From Saprospiraceae bacterium (GTDB taxonomy: Bacteria > Bacteroidota > Bacteroidia > Chitinophagales > Saprospiraceae): 64,000 nt of DNA. The translations under genes were made by a program, and so were the position numbers. Position 1 is the first letter of the stretch, and the number at the start of each line of letters is the position of its first letter. The DNA lies in the NCBI GenBank assembly GCA_016710115.1, contig JADJLN010000002.1, positions 1 through 64,000 of the forward strand. Direction: 5' to 3'. The notes beneath the pieces were generated by a model. It was not told the DNA's origin and did not search any database. It worked only from the letters and a program-made list of their open reading frames with translations. Positions 1-9,364 of this stretch are shown piece after piece.

Positions 1-2854
1 GCCTGTTCAGTTGCTGCTCCATTGTCACCGACATAACGGTTATAGTAAGTAAACGCATCAACAGCAATGTCGTTTGGCGTTCCATCTGCCTTTACACCTG
101 GGATGATGAAAGATTTGTCGCGGTCATCTGCAGAAGCTTGTGTGCGACCCAAACGGTGCAGACGTGCCAATGTACCGTTCCACAAAGCGCCTCCTTCACG
201 AATATCCAGCAAAGCAGATACCTGAAGACCGTAGATATTGAACGAGTTGTTGATTCCAGCAAGCCAATCCGGGAATGGATTGCCCAGGTTACCACTTTCA
301 GCGTCGACGATGGGTACGCCACTTGCGTTGATCATGAGATTGCCGTTGTCATCGCGTGCCCATTTGGAACCATAGAATGCACCATATGGATCGCCGACAA
401 TAGCAAACGAACCAATAGAAGAGAATGCAGTTTCGATATTGATCTCGTCAACACCCTGAACCAGTTTGGTGACTTCATTCACGTTTTTAGTCCAGTTGGC
501 ACTCAGATCCCAGGAGAAATTCTTCATCTTGACGATGTTAGCACCCAACTCGATCTCAACACCTTTATTTGACATTTCACCGATGTTGGTGAACGCCGCT
601 TCAAAACCGGTTGATGGAGCGATCGGACGCAACACCAGCAGGTTGGAAGATTGGGCATCATAGTAGTTCACATCCAGATTGATCCGGTTGTTGAACAACT
701 TCACATTGATACCTGCTTCCAACGTAGTAACAACCTCTGGTTCGAGATCGACGTTACCCAGGCTGGAGCTCTGGCCGAAACCGTTCTGGCCACCGTATGG
801 AAAGCCGAGACCGTCCGTAAATCCGTCCGTAATAAATGGAGCATTGAAGTAGGTCACTGTCCGGTAAGCAGGTGGTTCGATACCGGCCTGTGCCCAGCTC
901 AGACGAAGTTTTCCGAAGGAAACGATGTCCGATTCGAAGTTTTCAGAGAATACCCATGACAGGTTTGCACCCGGATAGAAGAATCCTTTGTCGCGTGCAT
1001 CGGCACCGAATGTAGAAGCCCAGTCATTCCGACCGGTAACCTGCACATACAGTTGATTTGCCCAGGACACACCAGCTGCAAAGTAGACACCAGCAAGGCG
1101 TTTCTCTGTAGTTACCTGACTGTTATACAGGTCAGAGGCGTTGCTCAGGTTGTAGAAACCCGGAATAGCCAGGTTGCGGCCACGTGCAAAGGCATCATCA
1201 TCAAAACGGGAGTTCAGGTTGACACCCAAAGTAAGAGATCCGTCTAAAGAAGAAGCCAGATTGTGTGAAGCAGTACCAAAGATATCGGTATTGATCTCCC
1301 GGTGGCGTTGGTTGTTTTCCCACACTTCTCCAACAGGGGCAGGAGGATCCTGTGCACCCACAGCAAAGATCTGCTTCCGGCGGTCTGTATAGTTGTCAAC
1401 ACCGACACGGGCGGTCAGATCCAACCAGGTCAACGGTGACCAGGTACCTGTCAAACCACCGGTGAGACGATCGACATCGCCTGTAAGTGGGTTGTTGTAT
1501 GCTGACCACAACGGGTTGTCATACGCAAAGAAATAGTTGTAGGGAGATCCGTCCAGATTGTCATATCCGTTAGGTCCTTCGCCACCCAGCACATCAAAGT
1601 TGGCATGCATTCGGGCCAAGGATAACATAACACCGGAAAGGTTCGATCCATTCTGGGCTTTTGTATCCTGTGTGTTGGTATAGGAGGCAAATCCATTCAG
1701 CTTGAGTGCACCGATCTTCGTTTCGGCATTGATCCGGAATGAATTCCGCTGCAGGTCTGTGTTCGGGACAATACCTGTCTGATCGGTATTTCCATAGGAG
1801 AAACGGAATACTGTATTTTCGTTTCCAGCAGAAATAGCAACGTTATTGTTCCAGGTTTGACCGGTTTCGAAAAACTGGTCAAAGTTGTCATATGCACGTG
1901 GAGCATTTGCGTTGTTCGGTCCGATCTCGGAACCCCAGCTTGCTGAGGTGTTTGTGCCAAAATTACCAGCAGCGACCACATTCCCGTTGGAATCAAAACG
2001 ACCACCGCCGGAACCACCGGAAAACTGGTCCTGCAATTCGGGCAGCTTGTTGACCTGATCCAGAGCCAGGCTGGAACTGATGTCCACAGAAAGGCCTTTC
2101 CGGCCGCGCTTGGTCGTGATCAGGATGACGCCGTTCGCTGCACGAGTACCATACAGGGCAGCAGCAGCTGGGCCTTTCAGGATGTTCAACGATTCAATGT
2201 CATTGGGGTTGATATCCAATGCTCTGTTCGAGTTGTTGACACCACTGAGGCCTGCGTTGAACGGGTAGTCACCGGCAACAGAACCATTCGTCTGGTTGTC
2301 ATAAGGGATCCCGTCGACAACAAACAGAGGCTGGTTGTTTCCAGTAAATGTCGAGTTACCACGGATCAGGATCTTGGAAGAAGCACCAGGTGTACCCCTG
2401 AGCCGATGACCTGAACGCCAGAAGACTTGGCAGCCAGGCCCTGTACGACGTTGATTTCACCAGATCTGACAACAGCGCTGCCGTCGACAGATTTCACGGC
2501 ATACCCAAGTGATTTTTCCTCCTTGGAAATACCCAGAGCCGTAACCACAGCAGTTTCCAGGGTAACCCCTTCTGACATGCTGACGTCTACGATGTTGGAC
2601 GCTCCCAGGCTGATTTCCTGGGTGGTAAAACCGGTGTAGCTGTAAATCAGCACGTTGGATCCGGCTGGCACCTCGAGACGGTATTGTCCGTCTACGTTTG
2701 TGATCGTACCAGCTGAAGTCCCTTTGGCCAAAACGGAAGCGCCGATCAGGGCCACACCGTTTTCGTCAGTGACTGTGCCGGAGACTGTTCGCTGCGCCTG
2801 AGCCATGCCCAGAGTAACGAAGATCATCACCAGCAGTAATGTCCATCTTCTCAT
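1..2854 (-). CDS. SusC/RagA-family TonB-linked outer membrane protein, partial and frameshifted
   Basis: This is a TonB-dependent outer membrane transporter of the SusC/RagA type, which normally works with a SusD lipoprotein to import glycans or peptides. Translation from 2854 gives a signal peptide ending near AQAQ, a carboxypeptidase-regulatory-like domain (about residues 22-105), then the plug domain and a long barrel reading to base 1, where the gene leaves the window. The barrel shows typical text such as LFVVDGIPYDN, GPAAAALYGTRAANGVI and NRINLDVNYYD. The frame breaks at the CCCC run 2395-2398 (GGGG in the coding strand). Adding one G restores a continuous protein through GTPGASSKILIRG. 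A susD partner would lie to the left, outside the window. The family is certain. The substrate cannot be told. The break is probably a consensus error because the rest of the frame is clean for more than 2.3 kb. Confidence 0.93.
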
Positions 2855-2995
2855 ACTAGATTGATTTTGGTTAAAGAATCGAACGGAAAATTAAGAAAAG
2901 ATTAAGAATTAAATGGGTTTTGGTTAAGATATGTGATTTCAGAAAGGGCAAACTGACCTTAGCCCCCGCTTCCCCCACCAAGAAGCCAGCAATTC

Positions 2996-4318
2996 CTAGA
3001 AAAACAGGGACTTTACCAGGAGGGCAATCATCGAAAGGTGTCCGACTGACAGCATGAAAAAGGCCCAGAAGCGCAAGGAATCACCCGAAAGCAGGGTCTT
3101 CGACAGGGCGAATCCGGCCACTGGCAGGATCGGAATGAAATATCGACCCTGGAAATTATCCTGCACCTGAGCGCCAACCGGTTCCCACAACAGATAGTTG
3201 GAGATGGCAAACAGGCCAGCAACAATTCCGCAGATCGCGATCAGCTCTAGCCGGGACGACAGGGACTTCGGTCCAGGTGTCTGTGCGCAGATCAGTAGCC
3301 CTCCCAGAAAAAGAAGGGCCGGGATCACCGGAGGCAGGTAATGTTTTTCCCAACCATATTTTCCCAGGATATGTGCCATCGTGGCTGGTGCTGACCGGAT
3401 CAAGCTCGCCATAACGACGTGCAGATATTGGGTCGGATGATGGCATAGATAACTCAACTGAGCTTCCGGGTCCACACCGGATTCAATGTTTGGCTTTCCC
3501 GGTAATCCGGATGATAGTCATCATACGGGATAAAGGTCGTGGAAGCCGCCAGTCCCCAGATGCCTGCCCCAATCACAGCCAGCAGAGTCCATATATATAT
3601 ACGACGACGATCTTGACGGTTCGGATTGACCAGGCCAGGGAAACAGGATCAACTTCTGCACACTGATCAGCAACAGCAGGGGTCCCGCTATTCGCCAACG
3701 CATGCGCGATCTGTTTGTCCACAACATCAGGATCAGGATCCAGCTTGCGGCATGCACGAGCACATCCGGATTCAGGCAGGATTGAAAGACCAGAACACCG
3801 GGCAATAGGCCGAGATAGAGAAACAGCCAACGTGAACTTCCGGATCTTCGCCAGATGAACAGAAGGCACAAGAGCCACAATCCGAGATGGATCACCCTGG
3901 CCACATACAGACTGACCAGGGGTGGTGCGCCCAACAAAGATGTCAACCGGATCATGCCAGCAGCCGGCAGATAGGCTATTGGAGCATAGGAAGCTGTATT
4001 GGCAAAATCGATGAAGATCCGTTCATGGTCATCCAGGGGGATCTGAAAACCGGTGCGGATGCCTGCCCAGTCATGCCGCCCTGATCCGGGATCGGCAGAT
4101 GGCCTGTACTGTTCACACAATGCCAACAGCGAGGCGGGCAAGGTGTCTCCCAATCGATGATCTACTGTGGGATGCAGATACAGATGGCCCTGACTCACCG
4201 ACCAGGCTTTCAAAAAATGACTGGTTTCATCTGGTGCCTGGAACGGAGGAGTAAAAAAGACATAACTCAGTCCAATCAGGATGACAACCAATCCGGACCA
4301 CAACGTGGTGTTCGACAT
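2996..4318 (-). CDS. DUF2142-family polytopic membrane protein, multiply frameshifted
   Basis: A multi-pass inner-membrane protein that resembles DUF2142, a family of predicted membrane proteins thought to relate to GT-C-type glycosyltransferases of surface polysaccharide assembly. The N-terminus has a membrane segment followed by FFTPPFQAPDETSHF, the hallmark proline/acid motif of the family, and many later hydrophobic helices follow. The chosen start (MSNTT, 4318) fits the first membrane helix. An upstream in-frame ATG at 4384 would overlap trkH. The reading frame changes at least three times: near 3640, near the TA dinucleotide run at about 3591-3601, and near 3480. Pieced together, the frames give one protein of about 440 residues ending LLVKSLFF. 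It lies directly downstream of trkH on the same strand and may be cotranscribed. Whether it is a decayed gene or mis-assembled sequence is open. The family call is good but not certain. Confidence 0.7.
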
Positions 4319-4368
4319 TTGCATGTCCCAATTTACATGTTCGGACCTACTGGTTGATAGAGGTGCCC

Positions 4369-5820
4369 TTAATTGGCTCGCCAATAGAAGGGCGTAAACA
4401 GAACGAGAACAGTGAAGAGCTCAAGGCGACCGAGCAGCATGAGAATGGAAAGGGTCCATTTGGCGACATCCGGCGTGGCGGCAAAATTCGAGACCGGGCC
4501 AACAGTACCCAGACCCGGACCGATGTTGCCCAGACAGGTTGCAGTGGCACCTGCCGAGGAAACAAGGTCCATTCCCAATCCTGTCAGGACCAACGTACCC
4601 GCAACAAAGGATGCCAGATAAACCAGCAAAAAAACGAGGATATGGGTCAATATACGTGGCGCCACCACCTGGTCATCCAGCTTGATGCGGATCACCGCCC
4701 GAGGATGGAGGATGCGTTTGAATTCGAGATAGGAGTTCTTGAGGAACACGAGATGGCGAATCGTTTTGATCCCACCCGCTGTTGACCCTGCACTGGCGCC
4801 GGTAAACATCAGTAAAAAGAAAAAAAACGTCAGCAGGTAGCCCCAGGTGGTATAGTCAGCAGATACAAAACCGGTGGTAGTGACAACGGAGACGACCTGA
4901 AACAGCGCATCCCGAAAGATCCTTTCTGACAAGTCATGATGAAACAGGAATAAAAGTCCTGCAGCAGTCAAAGAAGCCAGGACCATACCCAGCGAATATG
5001 CTCTGAACTCAGTACTTTTCCAGGCTCTTCGAAACCGTCCGGTGGTGAAATAGTAGATGATCGTGAAGTTGGTCCCAGCCAGAAACATGAACAGGACAAT
5101 CAGGTACTGGATCATCGGACTATCCCAATGCGCGATGCTCGCATTCTTTGTCGAGAAGCCACCGGTCGCCATGGTGGTAAACGCATGATTGATGGCATCA
5201 AAGCGTGACATGCCGGAGACAGACAACCCGAGAAAGAGAAGTCCTGTCAAACCGACATACACCAGCCACAACCGTTTTGCGGTCTCCTGAATGCGGGGGT
5301 GAATTTTGTCGGAGGTCGGACCGGGTGCTTCGGCCACAAACAATTCGATACCGCCTATGCCCAGAAGAGGAAGTATCGCAACCGAAAGCACGATGATCCC
5401 CATGCCACCGATCCATTGTGTCAGACTCCGCCAGAACAGGATGCTGGGGGAAACCGCTTCAATATCAGTCAGAATGGATGCTCCAGTAGTCGTAAACCCG
5501 GACATACATTCAAAGAAGGCATCTGCCACGGAACTGATACTGCCAGTGAAGAGGTAGGGCAACATGGCAAATCCGGAAATGGCCAACCAACCCAATGTGA
5601 CGATGAGATAACCTGTTCGCTTGTTAATGCGGGCATTTCCGCGAGGACGTGCAAGCCAGCTCAGGAATCCGATCAGGGTGATCGTCAATCCGGCATACAG
5701 GATTGGCATATGCTGCTTGTCAGCATAGTACAAGGAGACCGGGAGACAAAGGAAAACACACAATCCCAGAATGACGAGCAACGCGCCGACGACATGTATG
5801 GTATCCCGAAAGGATAACAT
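4369..5820 (-). CDS. trkH: TrkH/KtrB-family potassium uptake membrane subunit
   Basis: The pore-forming subunit of a Trk-type potassium uptake system in the inner membrane. The 483 residues, the usual TrkH length, contain four pore-loop repeats with the expected selectivity-filter glycines: SGFTTTGAS, MATGGFSTK, TTTGFVSAD and CLGNIGPGLG. The start codon shares one base with the stop codon of trkA upstream (TGATG on the coding strand), so the two are translationally coupled and their products, channel and cytoplasmic NAD-binding gate, are made together. The reading frame is intact. Function follows from family knowledge, including that the regulatory partner TrkA is encoded next door. Ion preference (K+ alone or Na+-coupled) cannot be read from the sequence with confidence. 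Confidence 0.95.
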   Translation of the reverse strand: MLSFRDTIHVVGALLVILGLCVFLCLPVSLYYADKQHMPILYAGLTITLIGFLSWLARPRGNARINKRTGYLIVTLGWLAISGFAMLPYLFTGSISSVADAFFECMSGFTTTGASILTDIEAVSPSILFWRSLTQWIGGMGIIVLSVAILPLLGIGGIELFVAEAPGPTSDKIHPRIQETAKRLWLVYVGLTGLLFLGLSVSGMSRFDAINHAFTTMATGGFSTKNASIAHWDSPMIQYLIVLFMFLAGTNFTIIYYFTTGRFRRAWKSTEFRAYSLGMVLASLTAAGLLFLFHHDLSERIFRDALFQVVSVVTTTGFVSADYTTWGYLLTFFFFLLMFTGASAGSTAGGIKTIRHLVFLKNSYLEFKRILHPRAVIRIKLDDQVVAPRILTHILVFLLVYLASFVAGTLVLTGLGMDLVSSAGATATCLGNIGPGLGTVGPVSNFAATPDVAKWTLSILMLLGRLELFTVLVLFTPFYWRAN

Positions 5821-7160
5821 CAGCGGAACATTTTTTCTACAGCATTGATCGCCTCCGGAAGCGCAAAGACAATGACCTTGTCATTGAGCTGGAGGTGAAA
5901 GTTGCCATCCGGAATCAGGCTTTCGTCATCCCGGATTACACCTCCGATCAGCGCATTGTCAGGAAAGCGTAATTCACGAAGTGGATATCGGGTCAATTTG
6001 TTTGATTTCTGAACGACAAATTCGATAATCTCGGCATCAACGCCATGCAAACTGGTGATAGCCTCGATCTTCCCTTTGCGTACATATCGGAAGATATTAT
6101 TGGCTGCGATCAGTTTTTTATTGATGATCGTATCGATCCCGATATTCTGCGATATATGGGTGTAATCGGCGTTTTCGACCAGTGCGATTGTCTTGCTGAT
6201 CCCAAATTCCTTTGCCATCAGGCTGGTGATGATATTCGTTTCGGAATTAGGCGTGACCGCAATAAAGACGTCCATTTTTTCAAGTCCCTCTTCCTTAAGC
6301 AGTTCTACATTACCCGGATCACCTTTGATCCCAGGGGAATGGGACAGACAGTCAACCAGTTCCTTACAGATGTTTTTGTCGTTGTCCACAATGGTGACAT
6401 GATACTCTTCCTCCAGCAGTTCTGCACTGCGGAGTCCGACATCGGTTCCACCCACAATCATGATTCGGGTTGCCTTGTTCCCTTTTTTTCCAAATACGTC
6501 GAGCACCTCATCTATTTTATCCCGAGCGGTGATGAAATAGAGATGATCATTGCTGCGCAAAATGGTGCCGCCCCTGGGGAGGATCGTATTGTGTCCGCGC
6601 AGAATAGCGATGGGTTTGAATTGAAATCGGGGATTATTTTCCGTGATCTCATCAATACTGTGATTGATCACCGTGGAAAGACTGTCCAGCGTGATGCCGT
6701 AGAGGGAGATTTTGCCCCCCTCGAATTCGAAATGATCCGTCAGGGAGCTTTGCCGAACCAACCGTTCAATCTCCTGAGCCGCCAGAGCACGTGGAGAAAT
6801 GAGACTGTCGACACCCAATTCACTGAAAATCTGGCGAGTCCCCGTCTCGAGATATTCCACGTTGTTCACCCGGGCAATGGTCTGTTTCGAACCCATCTTT
6901 TTCGCCAGGATAGCGGATACAAGATTTGTTTTCTCAGAAGTGGTTACGGCGAGAAACAGGTCAGCCTCCTCGGCACCAGCCGCCTCCAGGACAGATACAG
7001 ACCCGGAATCCCCGCGAATAACCTGGACGTCAATATGCGATTGAGCATACTCCAGTACCTCTGAATTGATATCGATGAGCACGATATTCTTCTGTTCAAA
7101 GGAAAGAAGTTTGGCCAGATGGAATCCAATGTCACCGGCACCGGCGATCACGATTTTCAT
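5820..7160 (-). CDS. trkA: TrkA, NAD-binding regulator of potassium uptake
   Basis: Cytoplasmic gating subunit of the Trk potassium transporter, about 446 residues. It has the duplicated layout of TrkA: a first Rossmann RCK domain opening with MKIVIAGAGDIGFHLA, a TrkA_C domain, a second Rossmann domain around IMIVGGTDVGLRSAELLEE, and a second TrkA_C domain near the end (LRELRFPDNALIGGVIRDD). The start at 7160 was chosen because family members begin right at the nucleotide-binding strand. In-frame ATGs at 7175 and 7184 would add eight or fewer unconserved residues. The stop overlaps the trkH start by one base. The gene follows a nuclease-like gene on the same strand after a short gap, so the three may form one operon. 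Family and partnership are secure. Confidence 0.95.
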   Translation of the reverse strand: MKIVIAGAGDIGFHLAKLLSFEQKNIVLIDINSEVLEYAQSHIDVQVIRGDSGSVSVLEAAGAEEADLFLAVTTSEKTNLVSAILAKKMGSKQTIARVNNVEYLETGTRQIFSELGVDSLISPRALAAQEIERLVRQSSLTDHFEFEGGKISLYGITLDSLSTVINHSIDEITENNPRFQFKPIAILRGHNTILPRGGTILRSNDHLYFITARDKIDEVLDVFGKKGNKATRIMIVGGTDVGLRSAELLEEEYHVTIVDNDKNICKELVDCLSHSPGIKGDPGNVELLKEEGLEKMDVFIAVTPNSETNIITSLMAKEFGISKTIALVENADYTHISQNIGIDTIINKKLIAANNIFRYVRKGKIEAITSLHGVDAEIIEFVVQKSNKLTRYPLRELRFPDNALIGGVIRDDESLIPDGNFHLQLNDKVIVFALPEAINAVEKMFR

Positions 7161-7213
7161 TCGCGGAGTTGACATGAGGCACAAATATCCTTATTTCAAA
7201 GACATCGTGCTGG

Positions 7214-7753
7214 TTATTCTGGAACGATCTGTACTCCCGGGCATTCGGCAAACGTGCCTGTCCCTCGGATAACGGTCAAGCCAGCTGGCAGTAAATGGCT
7301 GTCAACGCGGTTGTCTGGATCGATGAGCAACAGGACAAATGTGATATTTCCCTGTTCGCATATGGTGGCGCATCGGGTCCAGAAAATCCAGGCTTCGGGT
7401 GCACATAAAAATAAAAAATGAATATGTGAAGCAACCCATTGCCACCATCTGAACACCATATGTCTACGAAAGGTGGCGTGGATGATCCGAATGATTCTCA
7501 GGCTGTCATGATATTTTTCTTCCAACACCTCGCGAAAAATATCGGCAGTCGGCGGATCGGGAAGGTTCTGATTTTGGGCACGAGTATAGTTCTTGACCTC
7601 GATCAGAAACAGGTGATCGTCCTGAATGCCGATAAAATCCACGCCCTTGAGACCCTGCCCGGTCAGTGTTTTGAAAAACGCAGATCGGTCAAAAGGCAAG
7701 ACTGACCAGGACGAATCAAATGTGATCAGCAGGCGACTCTCCTTGAATGTCAT
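7214..7753 (-). CDS. PD-(D/E)XK nuclease-like small protein
   Basis: A 179-residue protein that I do not recognise as a named family. Residues 33-54 read as the core of a PD-(D/E)XK fold: an aspartate in GLKGVDFIGI (D39) followed by a hydrophobic strand ending in FLIEVKNY, with E52 and K54 spaced as in Mrr, Holliday-resolvase and restriction-type nucleases. The rest is helical and tryptophan-rich without further motifs. It sits just upstream of trkA on the same strand, and its start is about 50 bases from the divergent gene at 7805. What is seen: the D-(12)-ExK pattern. What is inferred: metal-dependent nuclease activity or a degenerate relative. It could also be a non-catalytic domain of this fold, and nothing in the context links it to a restriction system. 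Confidence 0.6.
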   Translation of the reverse strand: MTFKESRLLITFDSSWSVLPFDRSAFFKTLTGQGLKGVDFIGIQDDHLFLIEVKNYTRAQNQNLPDPPTADIFREVLEEKYHDSLRIIRIIHATFRRHMVFRWWQWVASHIHFLFLCAPEAWIFWTRCATICEQGNITFVLLLIDPDNRVDSHLLPAGLTVIRGTGTFAECPGVQIVPE

Positions 7754-7804
7754 GTAGACGCATATCCGGGTAACAAATATCTCAAATCCAAAAATGCTTT
7801 TCCC

Positions 7805-9334
7805 ATGAGAACAAATCTACACCTCGTTTTATGTCTGACCTGTCTGCTCTCGAGTGGGCTCATAGCTCAGGATCTGCGACAACGTATGGACATCGGCACC
7901 GGAGGTATCTGTCGCGACATGGTTCGATTGCCCGGTGGCAGCACACTGGTTGTCGGTGAACTGTCGGGCACGCCGATCCCGATCGGGTGGGTTTCCCTGC
8001 TTTCCGAAACTGGCGACATTCTCTGGACAAAAGTCCCGTTTGACCAGATGTTGGCCACCCAGTTCCTGCGCGTCAAACCCGACACGGACAGCACCTTCCT
8101 GATCGGTGGAACCAAATATATCGATCCGGTCAAAGGCACAGATCTCCTGGTGATGCGCCTGACCAATAAAGGGGAGATCCTGTGGTCCAGAACGATCGAT
8201 TTCAATCTCGTAGACGGGTTCAGTGACCTGGACCTGTTTGATAAAGGCGCTGTCCTGATTGGGACCACACTGGACGAAGCCACAGGTATGGATGTGGTGA
8301 TCGCCGTTCTTGACCAGGATGGAAGTCCGGGCATCACCCGCCAGTTCGGAGCTGCCGGATTGGAAAGTGCCACAGGGATCCGGTATGCCGGTCCGCACGG
8401 ATTCTATATCAGCGGAAATACGACCAGCTATACCTTCCCGGGTGAACCGCCAAGTGCCTTCCTGATGCAGATATCACCGACATTCTCGTTCTCGTGGATG
8501 CGATTGATCGGCGATGCTGATGAACAACGCGTACCTGCCATGGCCCTGGGTACCAAGGGCTATCCGATGATCGCCATTCATGATGATGGAGGTCTTGGAA
8601 CCAATTCTATCTGTCAATTCAATCATACCGGCGGACTGGAATGGTCGCGGTCCTATAATACAGAGACCCTGAGAGCCATTACCCGATCACCGGGAGGGAA
8701 GATCTTTGCCGCTGACGATCATACTGTGTTCGGTCTGGATGACGACGGGCAAGTGGTCAGCGCCTGGCTTCTCCAGCCGGATGCCAGTTTTACCACGTCG
8801 TGTCTGCAGATCGGAGAAAAGGGGCAATACCTCCTGGGCGGCTGGTATGACGACATCCAGGATTACCCGGCTATGCACGCTATCCCCGACCCATTTACAT
8901 CCAGCTGCAATGTCGGCACCGTGATCACCGTCGCTCAGGACCATGAAGTCAAGATCCTGAACGAACTGATCAATACATTTGATAGTGGTCAGGTTGCAGG
9001 CGGAAAGCTGGATCTGGTTGATATCACTGTCAACCGGATCATTGACTGCCAGAGCACCAGTTCCACCGATCCCCTGGCTCACGACATCCAATTGGCAGTG
9101 TATCCCAATCCAACTGTCGGAACGGTTCGGATCGACTTGCCGAAAGGCCTTCCGGGCATGCTGACCTGGTTTAGGGCAGACGGAACGCTGATCGAACAAC
9201 AACGTGTAGATCCGTCTGGGGGCCCGGTAACAGCCCAAATGGACAACTGGCCGCCGGGGACTTACGTGCTCGAATTCAGGAGGGGCGACCTCTCTATCGC
9301 GCGCAAAATCCTGCGTGTCGATCAGGGCAATTGA
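7805..9334 (+). CDS. Secreted beta-propeller-like protein with type A T9SS sorting domain
   Basis: A 509-residue secreted protein. The first 20 or so residues form a signal peptide ending at SGLIAQ. The body consists of repeated blade-like units (for example GEILWSRTIDFN, GGLEWSRSYN, WTKVPFD) that resemble the SBBP/propeller proteins of Bacteroidota, which often report a log-like 'costs versus display' pattern of W-rich strands. The last 80 residues are a type A T9SS sorting domain: VYPNPTVGTVRIDLP, then a strand pair and a short basic tail (SIARKILRVDQGN). Such proteins cross the outer membrane by the type IX system and are anchored or released. The frame is intact. The molecular role of the propeller is unknown. 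It runs into the next gene with only 30 bases between. Confidence 0.8.
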   Translation: MRTNLHLVLCLTCLLSSGLIAQDLRQRMDIGTGGICRDMVRLPGGSTLVVGELSGTPIPIGWVSLLSETGDILWTKVPFDQMLATQFLRVKPDTDSTFLIGGTKYIDPVKGTDLLVMRLTNKGEILWSRTIDFNLVDGFSDLDLFDKGAVLIGTTLDEATGMDVVIAVLDQDGSPGITRQFGAAGLESATGIRYAGPHGFYISGNTTSYTFPGEPPSAFLMQISPTFSFSWMRLIGDADEQRVPAMALGTKGYPMIAIHDDGGLGTNSICQFNHTGGLEWSRSYNTETLRAITRSPGGKIFAADDHTVFGLDDDGQVVSAWLLQPDASFTTSCLQIGEKGQYLLGGWYDDIQDYPAMHAIPDPFTSSCNVGTVITVAQDHEVKILNELINTFDSGQVAGGKLDLVDITVNRIIDCQSTSSTDPLAHDIQLAVYPNPTVGTVRIDLPKGLPGMLTWFRADGTLIEQQRVDPSGGPVTAQMDNWPPGTYVLEFRRGDLSIARKILRVDQGN

Positions 9335-9360
9335 AATCCAGAGCGACCTTCCTATCTTGG
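9331..9360 (+). promoter_or_regulatory. Possible Bacteroidota promoter before the FAD/Fe-S gene
   Basis: TTG at 9331-9333 and TATCTTGG at 9353-9360, with 19 bases between, match the Bacteroidota -33/-7 pattern (TTTG, then TAnnTTTG) with one mismatch in the -7 box. The predicted transcription start would fall at or just beside the ATG at 9365, so the message would be nearly leaderless. This is pattern matching only. Confidence 0.3.
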
Positions 9361-9364
9361 CTGC

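Noticed and set aside
6045..7064. 339-codon open frame antisense to trkA
   Set aside because: It lies fully opposite the conserved trkA gene and has no recognisable motif; a shadow frame.
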